A stretch of DNA of 64,000 bases from JAXMCK01 sp046349395 (lineage in GTDB: Bacteria; Pseudomonadota; Alphaproteobacteria; Geminicoccales; Geminicoccaceae), in contig JAXMCK010000004.1 in the NCBI GenBank assembly GCA_046349395.1, positions 248,001 through 312,000 on the forward strand, read 5' to 3'. Made by a program: the position numbers and the translations under genes. Each line of letters opens with the position of its first letter. Position 1 is the first letter of the stretch. Below the pieces are notes generated by a model that saw only the letters and a program-made list of their open reading frames with translations, had not been told where the DNA came from and ran no database searches. This document shows, piece after piece, positions 44,756-53,481 of the stretch.

Positions 44756-44958
44756 CGGGCAACCCCTCCTCGTTATTGCCGCAGCGTCCGTCCGCCCGCG
44801 AGCGTGACGGAAGGCCGGCAAGTCGTCTTCCCGGAGGCCATGACGCCCGGGGCGTGATGTCGCGCATTCCGGCTGATTCGAAGCCGGCGCGAAACGCGCG
44901 TTACCGGACGTAGCCTCATCTGTTGTAGAGGCCGGTAAAGGCCCAGGGTGGACGGGGA

Positions 44959-45843
44959 ATGAAGCGCTTTCGGATCACGCATCGCACGACCTACGCCTAC
45001 AGCGCGCCGGTGGCTCTCGGGCCCCAGCGGCTGATGATGCGGCCGCGCGACAGCCACGACATGAACCTCGACGAGACGACCCTCGTCCTCGAGCCGCCGG
45101 CCGCCAACATCCGCTGGCTGCACGACGTCTGGGGCAACTCGGTGGCGGTCGCGACCTTCGCTGGCGAGACCGACCGGCTGATGGTCGAAAGCCGGCTCGT
45201 CGTGAACCATTATGGCCTCGTCGCCCCCGACATCGTCATGGACCCCTCGGCCGAACAGTGGCCGTTCGAGTACAGTGCCGAGGAGTTGCCCGACCTGCGG
45301 CCCTATCTGGAGCGCCTCTATCCGGGCGACGCCGCGACCCCACGTTGGGCCCGCCAGTTCGTGCGCGACGGCGACATGCTGCCGACCCAGTCGGTGCTCC
45401 TCGACATGATGCAGGGCATTCGCGAAACCATCCAATATCACCGTCGCGATGAGCTCGGTGTGCAGCCGCCCGAGCAGACGCTCACGACCGGCGGCACCTG
45501 CCGCGACCTCGCCGTGCTGATGATGGAGGCGCTTCGGACGCTGGGCTTCGCCACCCGCTTCGTCAGCGGCTACCTCTACGATCCCGCAGCCGATCCGTCC
45601 GCCAATGGCGGCGAGGCGCATGTCGGCGGCGGCGCCACCCACGCTTGGCTCGACGTCTATCTGCCGGGTGCCGGCTGGGTCGAGTTCGACCCCACCAACG
45701 CGCTCTATGGCGGGGCCGACCTCATCCGCATCGCCGTCGCCCGCGACCCCAGTGCCGCCATGCCGCTGACGGGCTCGTTCAGCGGCCCCGGCGGCACGAC
45801 CTCGACGATGACGGTCGAGGTCACCGTCGACCGCATCGACTGA
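44959..45843 (+). CDS. Transglutaminase-like cysteine protease family protein
   Basis: A 294-residue cytoplasmic protein with the N-terminal beta domain of bacterial transglutaminase-like proteins (RFRITHRTTYAYSAPVALGP, RLMMRPRDS). The core catalytic triad is Cys in TGGTCRDLAVLMMEALRTLG, His in GGGATHAWLDVYLPGAGWV and Asp in FDPTNALYGG. Such proteins may cleave or cross-link peptides. They often occur with alpha-E/circularly permuted ATP-grasp genes, which are not seen here. No signal peptide. Convergent with the MFS gene (7-bp gap). Confidence 0.9.
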   Translation: MKRFRITHRTTYAYSAPVALGPQRLMMRPRDSHDMNLDETTLVLEPPAANIRWLHDVWGNSVAVATFAGETDRLMVESRLVVNHYGLVAPDIVMDPSAEQWPFEYSAEELPDLRPYLERLYPGDAATPRWARQFVRDGDMLPTQSVLLDMMQGIRETIQYHRRDELGVQPPEQTLTTGGTCRDLAVLMMEALRTLGFATRFVSGYLYDPAADPSANGGEAHVGGGATHAWLDVYLPGAGWVEFDPTNALYGGADLIRIAVARDPSAAMPLTGSFSGPGGTTSTMTVEVTVDRID

Positions 45844-45850
45844 TCGCCCC

Positions 45851-47185
45851 TCAGGCCGGTGCACCCTCGGGCCGGAGCCGGCCGCCCTCGGGCTCCGGCG
45901 AAGGCTTGCGGTGCCCTGGTCGGTGCTTGTCGAGAGCCAGCACCAGGCCTGCGGCGACGAGGCACATGATGCCGGCGACGATCAGCGCCGGCATGTAGGT
46001 GTTGAAGACGTCGCGCGTGGTACCCGCACCGAAAGCGGCGACGGCAGCACCCAACTGGTGGCCGGCGAAGACCCAGCCGAAGGTGATGTTGGCCTTCTCG
46101 GCGCCGAACCGCTCAGCCGTCATGCGGACCGTCGGCGGTACCGTCGCCACCCAGTCGAGCCCGTAGAGGACCGTGAAGAACGCGAGGCCGTAGAACGTGA
46201 ACTCGGTGAACGGCAGGAACAGCAGGGCCAGCCCGCGCAGGCCGTAATACCAGAACAGCAGCCAGCGATTGTCGTAGCGGTCGGACAGCCAGCCGGAGAG
46301 CACCGTGCCGACGAAGTCGAAGATGCCGATCCCGGCCAGCACGCTCGCCGCCAGCACCGGCAGCACACCGAAATCCCCGCAGAGCGTGATCCAGTGCGTC
46401 TGGATGAGCCCGTTGGTGCTGAGCCCGCAGACGAAGAAGGTGGCGAACAGCACCCAGAAGGTACGGCTGCCGGAGGCGGCGCGCAGGGCGACGAGCGGCG
46501 CCATCAGCAGCGTTCGCAGCCCCTGCTCCTGGGCCGGCGCCGGAACGATGTCGGTGGCACCGTAGGGCGCGAGGCCGACATCCGACGGCCGGTCGCGCAG
46601 GAGCAGCAGCACCAGCGCCATCGCCAGGAGAAGCCCGGCGAGAACGAGGCAGAGGCCTATCCGCCAGCCGTAACGCTCGGTGAGTGCTGCCAGCATCGGC
46701 AGGAAGACGAGCTGTCCCGTCGCCGTGCTGGCCGTCAGCATGCCGACCACGAGGCCGCGCCGCTCGACGAACCAGCGTGTGGCGATGGTGGCGCCGAGAA
46801 CGAGCGCCATCATGCCGCTGCCGAGGCCGACGACGATCCCCCACAGCAGCACCAGCTGCCAGACCTCCGTCATCAGGAACGAGCCGAGCAGCCCCGCCAC
46901 GATCAGCGTCAGGGCGACGCCGACGACCGGCCGCACGCCGTACCGGTTCATGAACGCGGCGGCGAACGGGCCGATCAGCCCGAAGAGGACGAGACGGAGT
47001 GCGAGGGCCGAGGAGATCTCGCCGTTCTGCCAGCCGAACTCCCGCTGCAGAGGCACGATCATCACGCCGGGCGCGCTCAGCGCACCGGCGGTCGCCAGCA
47101 TGGTGAGGAAGGTGACCCCCACCACCACCCACCCGTAGTGGATGTCCTTAGCCGCAAGGCGGGACGAGAGGGCCGTCGAGAGCAT
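45851..47185 (-). CDS. MFS transporter
   Basis: A 444-residue major facilitator with twelve predicted helices. Helix 1 starts YGWVVVGVTFLTMLATAGAL; the loop 2-3 region is AFMNRYGVRPVVGVALTLIV. GWLSDRYDNRWLLFWYYGLR is the corresponding loop 8-9 motif. The layout suits the monocarboxylate/oxalate-formate-type antiporter branch (substrate unknown). ATG 47185 follows GAGGAG. A MarR gene lies 63 bp upstream on the same strand, suggesting ligand-controlled export or import. Confidence 0.88.
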   Translation of the reverse strand: MLSTALSSRLAAKDIHYGWVVVGVTFLTMLATAGALSAPGVMIVPLQREFGWQNGEISSALALRLVLFGLIGPFAAAFMNRYGVRPVVGVALTLIVAGLLGSFLMTEVWQLVLLWGIVVGLGSGMMALVLGATIATRWFVERRGLVVGMLTASTATGQLVFLPMLAALTERYGWRIGLCLVLAGLLLAMALVLLLLRDRPSDVGLAPYGATDIVPAPAQEQGLRTLLMAPLVALRAASGSRTFWVLFATFFVCGLSTNGLIQTHWITLCGDFGVLPVLAASVLAGIGIFDFVGTVLSGWLSDRYDNRWLLFWYYGLRGLALLFLPFTEFTFYGLAFFTVLYGLDWVATVPPTVRMTAERFGAEKANITFGWVFAGHQLGAAVAAFGAGTTRDVFNTYMPALIVAGIMCLVAAGLVLALDKHRPGHRKPSPEPEGGRLRPEGAPA

Positions 47186-47248
47186 CAATGCTCCTCGAGT
47201 TGCGGGCACATACCCGTATTGGGGTGCGCAATATGGACCAGGGTTATC

Positions 47249-47647
47249 TCAGAGTACCTCGAGGAAAGAGCGCAGCTGCCCCACGAATTGAGGGCCCATG
47301 CTGGTCTCGATCTTGCTTTGTGCTTCGTTCCAGAGCGGCAGCCCGTCGCGCAGGGCCGACTCGCCGGCCTCCGCGAGCACCACCGTTGCCTCGCGCTGGT
47401 CGTTGCCCGGCTTCACGGCCACGAACCCGCGGCGCTGCAGCAGCTTCACGTTCCTGCCGATGGTCGAGCGATCGAGCTCGGTCCGCCGCCCGATCTCGGT
47501 CAGGGAGACGGGCTGGGCCTGCTCCACCGTGCGGAGCAGGCTGTACTGGGCCACGCTCAGGCCGACGGGCTCGAGGGCAGCATCGTACACGGCCGTCACC
47601 TTGCGGGCGGCGGAGCGCAGAAGAACGCAATAGCAAGGGTGCTGCAT
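47249..47647 (-). CDS. MarR family transcriptional regulator
   Basis: About 132 residues (144 if the TTG at 47683 is used). The winged helix-turn-helix is SVAQYSLLRTVEQAQPVSLT, EIGRRTELDRSTIGRNVKLL (recognition helix) and RRGFVAVKPGNDQREATVVL (wing). N-terminal cysteines in MQHPCYCVLLRSAARK could sense oxidants or thiols. It probably controls the MFS gene downstream. A likely promoter (TTGCAG-N17-CTATCC on the minus strand) would start transcription at ATG 47647. GAGCC-N8-GGCTC (47684-47701) overlaps its -35 region as a possible operator. Confidence 0.88.
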   Translation of the reverse strand: MQHPCYCVLLRSAARKVTAVYDAALEPVGLSVAQYSLLRTVEQAQPVSLTEIGRRTELDRSTIGRNVKLLQRRGFVAVKPGNDQREATVVLAEAGESALRDGLPLWNEAQSKIETSMGPQFVGQLRSFLEVL

Positions 47648-47710
47648 GGCTTCGGGATAGAATCGGCTCCCCGCGCCCTGCAAGAGCCAACATTAAGGCT
47701 CGCTTATACG

Positions 47711-48613
47711 TCAGGCGGTGTCGTCGGCGTAGATCCGCAAGTAGCGGCGCTCCGTCTCGATGCCGACGAAGCGTTCGCCGAAGACGACGCAGAGTCGTTG
47801 CGCCAGCGCCACCACCGCCGAGGTGGCGTCGCTGCGGATTCGCAGCAGCAGCATCGGCCGCCGTCGCCCCTCGTAGACGCCGTCCCCCTCCTGCATGGTG
47901 AAGCTCGGGAAGAACTCGCCGACCACATGGGCCACCCGGTCCTTGTAGCCCTCGTCGATGGTCGCGACCTCGGTGTTCGGCAGGTAGACGATGTTCACCG
48001 GCTGGCCGGCGGCCGGCTCGGGTGCGGGTGCCCGGGTCTTCGCGTTACCGTGGATGAGATCTGCCGCATCGGCGCGGATGATTTCCTCGACCCGTGCGGC
48101 CTCGCGCTCGAACAGCCCGTCGAGCAACGGCACCGTTCCGCCCATGGCGGCGTGCACGGCCCGTGCCGTGCCGAGATAGCCGAGGCGCCATTCGGGCGGC
48201 CATCCGGCGGGCGGCGACTCGGCCATCGCCCGAAGATTGGAGATGAGATCGGCGGTCTTGATCAGCTTGGCATGCGGCGAGCGGCTGCCGGCCTTCTCGA
48301 TCCGACGCCTCTTCCGCTCCTCCTTCGGCAGGCTCATGTCGTCGCTGCACTCGGCGACGAGGCCCGCGACGGCCTCGCCGAACCGTTCGGCAACGTCGCC
48401 GATGCCGTAGCGCGTGTCCTCGACGACGTCGTGCAGGACGGCCGCCTGGATCACCTCGAAGTCGAGCCCCTTGCAGGCCGCGGCCACCAGTTCCGCGACC
48501 TCGAGCAGATGGTTGATGTAGGGCTCCTGGGTGGCGCCCTTTCGTCGCTGGTTGGCGTGTGCCGTGGCGGCGAATCGCACCGTCGCCAGGAGATCGGTGA
48601 CCGGCGTGGACAT
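47711..48613 (-). CDS. HD-domain (p)ppGpp hydrolase-like protein (Mesh1/SpoT hydrolase type)
   Basis: A 300-residue protein. Residues about 5-170 are an HD metal hydrolase of the SpoT/Mesh1 group: FAATAHANQRRKGATQEPYI, NHLLEVAELV, VIQAAVLHDVVEDTRYGIGD (HD pair plus ED motif) and LIKTADLISNLRAMAESPPA. It may degrade ppGpp, or NADPH as animal Mesh1 does. The C-terminal 110 residues (NIVYLPNTEVATIDEGYKDR to the end) are not the usual TGS/ACT modules and look like a separate small domain. No synthetase domain, so hydrolase only. Confidence 0.85.
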   Translation of the reverse strand: MSTPVTDLLATVRFAATAHANQRRKGATQEPYINHLLEVAELVAAACKGLDFEVIQAAVLHDVVEDTRYGIGDVAERFGEAVAGLVAECSDDMSLPKEERKRRRIEKAGSRSPHAKLIKTADLISNLRAMAESPPAGWPPEWRLGYLGTARAVHAAMGGTVPLLDGLFEREAARVEEIIRADAADLIHGNAKTRAPAPEPAAGQPVNIVYLPNTEVATIDEGYKDRVAHVVGEFFPSFTMQEGDGVYEGRRRPMLLLRIRSDATSAVVALAQRLCVVFGERFVGIETERRYLRIYADDTA

Positions 48614-48753
48614 GGCGACACCCCTCGGGAACCGATGTCGGCGCTCCGCGCCGCTCTACAGCCAACCTGATGTGGCGGCCATCACGCCCTGTTGCCAGAC
48701 GCCCCGCGACGCAGCACCTCTAGGTGCCGGAACCATTTCCCCCGGAGCGCACC

Positions 48754-49920
48754 ATGACCGCCTGTATCGTCGGCTGGAGCCACCTGCCCTTCGGCAAGCA
48801 CGAGGGCAGCTCCGTCGAGAACCTCGTCGTCGAGGCGGCGACGGCGGCCCTGGTGGATGCGGGTATCGGGGCCGCCGACGTCGACGAGATCTGGCTCGGC
48901 CACTTCAACGGCGGCTTCGTGCGCCAGGACTTCACCGCCTCGCTCGTCCTCCAGGCCGATCCGGCACTCCGCTTCAAGCCGGCCACCCGCGTCGAGAACG
49001 CGTGTGCCACCGGCTCGGCCGCTGTCCACGCCGGCCTGCGCGCGATCGAGGCCAAGGCGGCACGGCTCGTCCTCGTCGTCGGCGTCGAGAAGATGACCGA
49101 GTTGCCCGGGCCGCTCATCGGCGAGACGCTCCTGAAGGCGAGCTACCTGGAGGAAGACGCAGGAATCGAGCAGGGCTTTGCCGGCGTCTTCGGCCGCATC
49201 GCGCAGACCTACTTCCAGCGCTTCGGCGACCAGTCCGACGCGCTGGCCGGCATCGCGGCCAAGAACCACAAGAACGGCGTCGACAACCCTTACGCCCAGC
49301 TGCGCAAGGATCTGGGCTTCGCCTTCTGCCGCGAGGTGTCCGAGAAGAACCCGCTCGTCGCCGGCCCGCTAAAGCGCACCGACTGCTCGCTCGTCTCCGA
49401 CGGCGCCGCCGCTCTGGTTCTGGCCGACGTGGAAACGGCGCTCGCCCTGCGCAAGGCGGTCGCCTTCCGCGCCACCGCGCAGGTGAACGACTTCCTGCCG
49501 ATGAGCCGTCGCGACATCGTCGCCTTCGAAGGCTGCGGGCAGGCCTGGGCGAAGGCTCTGGGCAAGGCCCGGCTCACGCTCGACGACCTCGACCTCGTCG
49601 AGACGCACGACTGCTTCACCATCGCGGAGCTGCTCGAATACGAGGCGATGGGCCTGACCCCGCAGGGCCAGGGTGCGCGCGCCGTCCTCGAAGGCTGGAC
49701 CGCCAAGGACGGCCGCCTTCCCGTCAACCCCTCGGGCGGCCTGAAGGCCAAGGGGCACCCGATCGGTGCAACCGGCGTGTCGATGCACGTGCTCACCGCC
49801 ATGCAGGTCCGCGGCGACGCCGGCGGCATGCAGGTCGAGGGGGCGAAACTCGGCGGCATCTACAACATGGGCGGCGCCTGCGTGGCCTCCTATGTCAGCG
49901 TGCTCGAGGCGATCCGCTGA
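48754..49920 (+). CDS. Thiolase family protein (acetyl-CoA acetyltransferase, SCP2-thiolase-like)
   Basis: A 388-residue thiolase-fold enzyme. The nucleophilic Cys is in RVENACATGSAAVHAGLRA. The His regions are VETHDCFTIAELLEYEAMG and GGLKAKGHPIGATGVSMHV. The C-terminal Cys is in NMGGACVASYVSVLE. This HDCF/GHP arrangement belongs to the SCP2/lipid-transfer thiolase branch. It probably cleaves or condenses acyl-CoA esters; the substrate is unknown. ATG 48754 follows CCGGAGCGC; a GTG at 48724 is also open. Standalone gene. Confidence 0.9.
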   Translation: MTACIVGWSHLPFGKHEGSSVENLVVEAATAALVDAGIGAADVDEIWLGHFNGGFVRQDFTASLVLQADPALRFKPATRVENACATGSAAVHAGLRAIEAKAARLVLVVGVEKMTELPGPLIGETLLKASYLEEDAGIEQGFAGVFGRIAQTYFQRFGDQSDALAGIAAKNHKNGVDNPYAQLRKDLGFAFCREVSEKNPLVAGPLKRTDCSLVSDGAAALVLADVETALALRKAVAFRATAQVNDFLPMSRRDIVAFEGCGQAWAKALGKARLTLDDLDLVETHDCFTIAELLEYEAMGLTPQGQGARAVLEGWTAKDGRLPVNPSGGLKAKGHPIGATGVSMHVLTAMQVRGDAGGMQVEGAKLGGIYNMGGACVASYVSVLEAIR

Positions 49921-49926
49921 GTTCGG

Positions 49927-50994
49927 TCACCGCACGGCCGAAGCGAGCAGGCCGAAATAGACGTTCGCGTCGTCCAGTGCCGGCTGCCCCATCCCCGAGC
50001 GCCGGCCGCGCCACGCCGCGACGATGCCGAGGCTCGGCATGACGACCAACGTCTCCGCGTTCTGGTGTCCCCTCGCCTGGAAGGTGTCGTGCGGCGCGTC
50101 GGGCCACGCTCGGCCCTCGGTGTTGAGCCACCAGTTGAAGCCGTAGAAGCCCTGCGCCTGCGAGGATTGGTTGGTGCCGCCGCCATGCGTGCCGACCCGG
50201 AGATAGTCGTTGAGGCCTCCCACCGTCCGCGGCAGCGAGGCCGGCACCTGATTGCGGCAGTAGGTATCCATGTAGTCCTCGGGTAGCAGGCTCCGGTCCC
50301 GCCAGCGGCCCTTGTTCAGCCAGAACCAGCCGATCCGCGCATAGTCCCGCACCGAGGTGGTCAGCGCGAAGCCTTCCCGAGCACTGCCGAAAAGCCGGCC
50401 GTCCTGCAGGCCCAGCGCACCCAGTCGCTTCGCCGCCTGCGTTGCGGAACTCGGATCCTGGGCGAAGATCCGCTCGAAGACGGTGCGGCAGTAGAGGGCG
50501 ATGGCATAGTCGTTGTAGCCCCACCGTGCCCCCGGCGCTTCCGGCAGCGCGTAACCGCTCGTCATGTTGGCGAGATGGCGCAAGGTCATCGTCCGGTCCT
50601 TGGCCGCCATCGGCCAGCCGAACCGGGACACGCGCGTATCGACGCTGCCGATGCGTTGCTCGGCGAGCGCGAACAGCAGCATGGTCGACACGACGGGCTT
50701 GGTCGCCGACGCCCAGTCGAACTTCGCGGCGATATCGCCCCATTGGCAGGCGATGTAGCCATCGCGCACGATCACCCCGATGTCGTCGCCGGTGGCGGCG
50801 CGCAGGCGGCGCAGCCTCGTCGGATCGAGCCCCAACCGATCGGCCGATCGACTCTGCCAGGAAGCCCCCGGAAAGACCGGTGTCGCCGCCAGCCCCGGCC
50901 GCCCGGCCGCGAGAACACCTCCGAGGAGCGCAGCGACCCTGCGCCGAGTGAAATGTGCACCGCCACCTTGGCGACAAAGATCCGTCCCTGCCAT
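49927..50994 (-). CDS. Serine hydrolase, class C beta-lactamase family
   Basis: A 355-residue protein with a Tat-type N-terminus (HFTRRRVAALLGGVLAAG), so probably periplasmic. The SxxK catalytic motif is DWASATKPVVSTMLLFALAE; the Y-x-N-like motif is RWGYNDYAIALYC. FYGFNWWLNTEGRAWPDAPH and the C-terminal HQNAETLVVMPSLGIVAAWR complete the fold. Family members include esterases, D-aminopeptidases and beta-lactamases; the substrate is unknown. ATG 50994 is followed at once by the signal region. Tail to tail with the thiolase gene. Confidence 0.86.
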   Translation of the reverse strand: MAGTDLCRQGGGAHFTRRRVAALLGGVLAAGRPGLAATPVFPGASWQSRSADRLGLDPTRLRRLRAATGDDIGVIVRDGYIACQWGDIAAKFDWASATKPVVSTMLLFALAEQRIGSVDTRVSRFGWPMAAKDRTMTLRHLANMTSGYALPEAPGARWGYNDYAIALYCRTVFERIFAQDPSSATQAAKRLGALGLQDGRLFGSAREGFALTTSVRDYARIGWFWLNKGRWRDRSLLPEDYMDTYCRNQVPASLPRTVGGLNDYLRVGTHGGGTNQSSQAQGFYGFNWWLNTEGRAWPDAPHDTFQARGHQNAETLVVMPSLGIVAAWRGRRSGMGQPALDDANVYFGLLASAVR

Positions 50995-51206
50995 AGGACC
51001 CACTCCCCTGTTCTTTCTTGTCGGGCGGAGCAACGCCGCTTCTTCGTGCCGTGCTTCTCGTGGTCACGGCTCAAGTTGTGCCAATTTGCCCATATCACGG
51101 GCTCTATGTTCGGCGCCTCCTACGATCGTAGGATGACAAGTTACGCAAACACGAATTCGAATTCTCTACCATCGCGCGTTTTGGCGATCTGCATCGGGAC
51201 CCGCAT

Positions 51207-51234
51207 TTGACATACCTTTCGGTTTGGGTATAAA
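51207..51234 (+). promoter_or_regulatory. Near-consensus sigma70 promoter for the LuxR-type regulator
   Basis: TTGACA (51207-51212) and TATAAA (51229-51234), 16 bp apart, in an AT-rich pocket (51100-51250). Predicted start of transcription near 51241. This rules out the TTG at 51224 as the translation start. Confidence 0.7.
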
Positions 51235-51295
51235 GAAAAATTCAGATTCTCCGAAGAAACGACGCACCAGACGGCAGGAAAGGTGCGACCAGCGT

Positions 51296-51919
51296 ATGTT
51301 GGCCCATCAGCTCACCGCGGCCCTGTGCCAATGCGCTTTTCTGGTCGACCAGCGATGCATGCTGCTCGACATGACGGCGATGGGCAGGGCCGAGTTGCGG
51401 TGCCGCCGAATAGTGCGTGTGGAGGACGGACGACTCGCCGCCGGTGCTCCCGTCACGACGGACCGGCTGCGCAAGCTCGTCGGCTCGCTCGCCGGCGGTG
51501 CCGATGACGGACGCGTGAGCCTCGTCCTGCCGGCACTCGGCGGCCGTCCGGCACTGGCCCTGCTTTCCAGGATGCCTGGAGCGGTCGACGCACCGCCGGA
51601 AGAGCCCGGCCGGGTTCTGTGTCACCTGCTGACGGCCGAGGCGCGCGAGGCGATCTCGGAGGCGAACCTTGCCGCCATGTTCGGCCTCACTCCCGCCGAG
51701 GCACGCGTCGCCCGCTCGATCCTGGACGGACGCTCGCTCCGGCAGACGGCCCAGGGCCTGGTCGTCAGCCCCACCACCGCGCGGACCCACCTGCAGCGCG
51801 TCTTCGACAAGACGGGCACGCGCCGGCAGGCGGAACTCATCCGCCTCCTCAGCTGCTACGATGCCCCGCTCGGGCCGTCCGCTCACATCTCAGAGGCTGG
51901 ACCACTTCCGTCCCATTGA
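51296..51919 (+). CDS. LuxR-family (GerE-type) helix-turn-helix regulator
   Basis: A 207-residue protein with an unrecognised N-terminal domain (residues 1-135; LTAALCQCAFLVDQRCMLLD, possibly PAS-like) and a C-terminal GerE domain: MFGLTPAEARVARSILDGRS, LRQTAQGLVVSPTTARTHLQ, RVFDKTGTRRQAELIRLL. Many such standalone regulators lack a receiver domain and sense small molecules or act constitutively. ATG 51296 is preceded by AGGAAAGG (12 bases upstream). The longer frame starts inside the promoter. The serine hydrolase is divergent from it. Confidence 0.85.
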   Translation: MLAHQLTAALCQCAFLVDQRCMLLDMTAMGRAELRCRRIVRVEDGRLAAGAPVTTDRLRKLVGSLAGGADDGRVSLVLPALGGRPALALLSRMPGAVDAPPEEPGRVLCHLLTAEAREAISEANLAAMFGLTPAEARVARSILDGRSLRQTAQGLVVSPTTARTHLQRVFDKTGTRRQAELIRLLSCYDAPLGPSAHISEAGPLPSH

Positions 51920-52054
51920 CGGAGCCGGCGAGCGTGCCACCTCCTGCCGGCCTCCCGCCAAGCCTTCGGATCCAGCTCCCTGCTACAGCCCGCCAGCGCC
52001 CTCGAAACGTACCGGCCGATAGCCCGCACGGAGATCCCCGAAGACACCGTCGCC

Positions 52055-52603
52055 ATGGCGCGCTGGCTGCTTGGCCGCACCGTCGTCCGCACCACGCCCG
52101 AGGGCCGCACCAGCGGCCGCATCGTCGAGACGGAGGCCTATCTCGTCGGCGACGCCAGCTGCCACGGCTTCCGCGGTCCCACCCCGCGCAACCGCTCGCT
52201 CTTCCTCGAGCGCGGCCACGCCTATGTCTACTTCATCTACGGCACCTGGTTCGCGCTGAACGTCAGCGGAGGCGCCCACGGCGAGGGGACGGGCGTCCTT
52301 CTGCGCGCGCTCGAGCCGCTGGACGGAATCGAGCTGATGCGCCGGCGCCGCCGCGAAGGTGTGGCCGAGCACGAGCTTGCCCGCGGACCCGGCTGCCTCG
52401 CCACCGCGTTCGCGATCGACCGCAGCTTGGACGGCACCGACCTCTGCACCCCGGGCCCCCTCTACCTCGCGCCCGCGACGCGCCCCCTGGGCGCCATCGG
52501 CGAGAGCGTCCGCATCGGCATCACCAAGGAGGCGCACCGCGTGCTCCGCTTCTACGAGCGCGGCAATCCCTGCGTCAGCGGACCGAAGCGCCTTCGGGCC
52601 TAG
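52055..52603 (+). CDS. DNA-3-methyladenine glycosylase (AAG/MPG family)
   Basis: A 182-residue (from ATG) alkylbase glycosylase removing 3-methyladenine and hypoxanthine. Diagnostic segments are GRIVETEAYLVGDASCHGFR (catalytic Glu and His), GPTPRNRSLFLERGHAYVYF, FIYGTWFALNVSGG and ALEPLDGIELMRRRRREG. The conserved N-terminal helix normally precedes MARWLLGRTVV. Here it can be read in frame upstream of the ATG (LETYRPIARTEIPEDTVA), but there is no ATG, GTG or TTG between the previous stop (51919) and 52055. The true start may be CTG 51980 or 51944, or the helix is lost. Confidence 0.88.
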   Translation: MARWLLGRTVVRTTPEGRTSGRIVETEAYLVGDASCHGFRGPTPRNRSLFLERGHAYVYFIYGTWFALNVSGGAHGEGTGVLLRALEPLDGIELMRRRRREGVAEHELARGPGCLATAFAIDRSLDGTDLCTPGPLYLAPATRPLGAIGESVRIGITKEAHRVLRFYERGNPCVSGPKRLRA

Positions 52604-52668
52604 AGACGTTCGGTCCGAGCGCTATGCTGAGCAGACGGCCGGTACGGCCGAAGCTAGGGAGCGACCCG

Positions 52669-53097
52669 ATGACGATGAAGGTGAACGTCCTCTACCGCAC
52701 GCAGGCGACCGCCACCGGCGGCCGCGACGGCGAGGCCAAGACGGCCGACGGTGCTCTGTCCGTCAAGCTCAGCACGCCGAAGGAGCTGGGCGGCGGTGGC
52801 GGGTCCGGCAACAATCCCGAGCAGCTCTTCGCCGCCGGCTACGCCGCCTGCTTCCTGGGTGCGATGAAGTTCGTCGCCGGCCAGGAGAAGAAGACGGTCC
52901 CGGCCGACACGACAGTGACGGCGGATGTCGGCATCGGCCCGATCGACCACGGCTTCGGCATCGACGTGGCACTCACGGTGAACCTGCCGGGCATGCCCCG
53001 TGCCGAGGCCGAGGACCTCGTCCACAAGGCGCACCAGGTCTGCCCCTACTCGAACGCCACCCGGAACAATGTCGACGTCCGCCTGACCGTCGCCTGA
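52669..53097 (+). CDS. ohr: Ohr/OsmC family organic hydroperoxide resistance protein
   Basis: A 142-residue dimeric thiol peroxidase of the Ohr type, which reduces organic and lipid hydroperoxides. N-terminus KVNVLYRTQATATGGRDGEA, then GGGSGNNPEQLFAAGYAACF with the peroxidatic Cys, and VHKAHQVCPYSNATRNNVDV with the resolving Cys. Conserved Arg and Glu are expected to position the substrate. TAGGGAG precedes ATG 52669. No OhrR gene is adjacent. Convergent with the Doc gene (the stop ends one base before the doc stop region). Confidence 0.92.
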   Translation: MTMKVNVLYRTQATATGGRDGEAKTADGALSVKLSTPKELGGGGGSGNNPEQLFAAGYAACFLGAMKFVAGQEKKTVPADTTVTADVGIGPIDHGFGIDVALTVNLPGMPRAEAEDLVHKAHQVCPYSNATRNNVDVRLTVA

Positions 53098-53481
53098 TCA
53101 GAGCCGAACCGAGCACGCCTCCAGCCACGCGGCGAAGGCGTGCTCGTCGATCTGCCGGGACGACAGCTCCAGCGTGAAGCGCACGGCATCCTGCTCGACG
53201 GCATCCAGATACCAACCGTTGAGGCCCAAAAAGACGCCGGCTGCCGTCAGCGCGATCCGCTTGTTGCCGTCGACGAACGCGTGGTTCTGGGTCAGGCCGT
53301 AGGCCAAGGCCGCGGCCAGCCGGAAGATGCTCGCGTCTTCCTCGTAGGCCTCGATCTGCCGCGGTCGGGCGACGGCGGCCTCGAGACCGCCGCGATCACG
53401 GAGGCCCGAAGCTCCACCGAACTCGTCGATCAGCATCGCCTGCAGATCGACGACGACCTCGACCGAAAGCCACGCGGTCAC
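53098..53481 (-). CDS. doc: Death-on-curing (Doc) family toxin, Fic fold
   Basis: A 127-residue toxin. The Fic/Doc active motif is QNHAFVDGNKRIALTAAG (HxFxDGNKR, complete). N-terminal VVVDLQAMLIDEFGGASGLR and GGLEAAVARPRQIEAYEEDA are typical. Doc toxins phosphorylate EF-Tu and stop translation; other Fic proteins AMPylate. Start GTG 53481 overlaps the antitoxin stop (GTGA), so toxin synthesis is coupled to the antitoxin. The active motif is intact, suggesting a live toxin. Confidence 0.92.
   Translation of the reverse strand: MTAWLSVEVVVDLQAMLIDEFGGASGLRDRGGLEAAVARPRQIEAYEEDASIFRLAAALAYGLTQNHAFVDGNKRIALTAAGVFLGLNGWYLDAVEQDAVRFTLELSSRQIDEHAFAAWLEACSVRL

Noticed and set aside
45911..48670. A 919-codon plus-strand frame
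   Set aside because: Antisense to the MFS, MarR and HD genes. It is His/Arg/Gly-rich with no domain.
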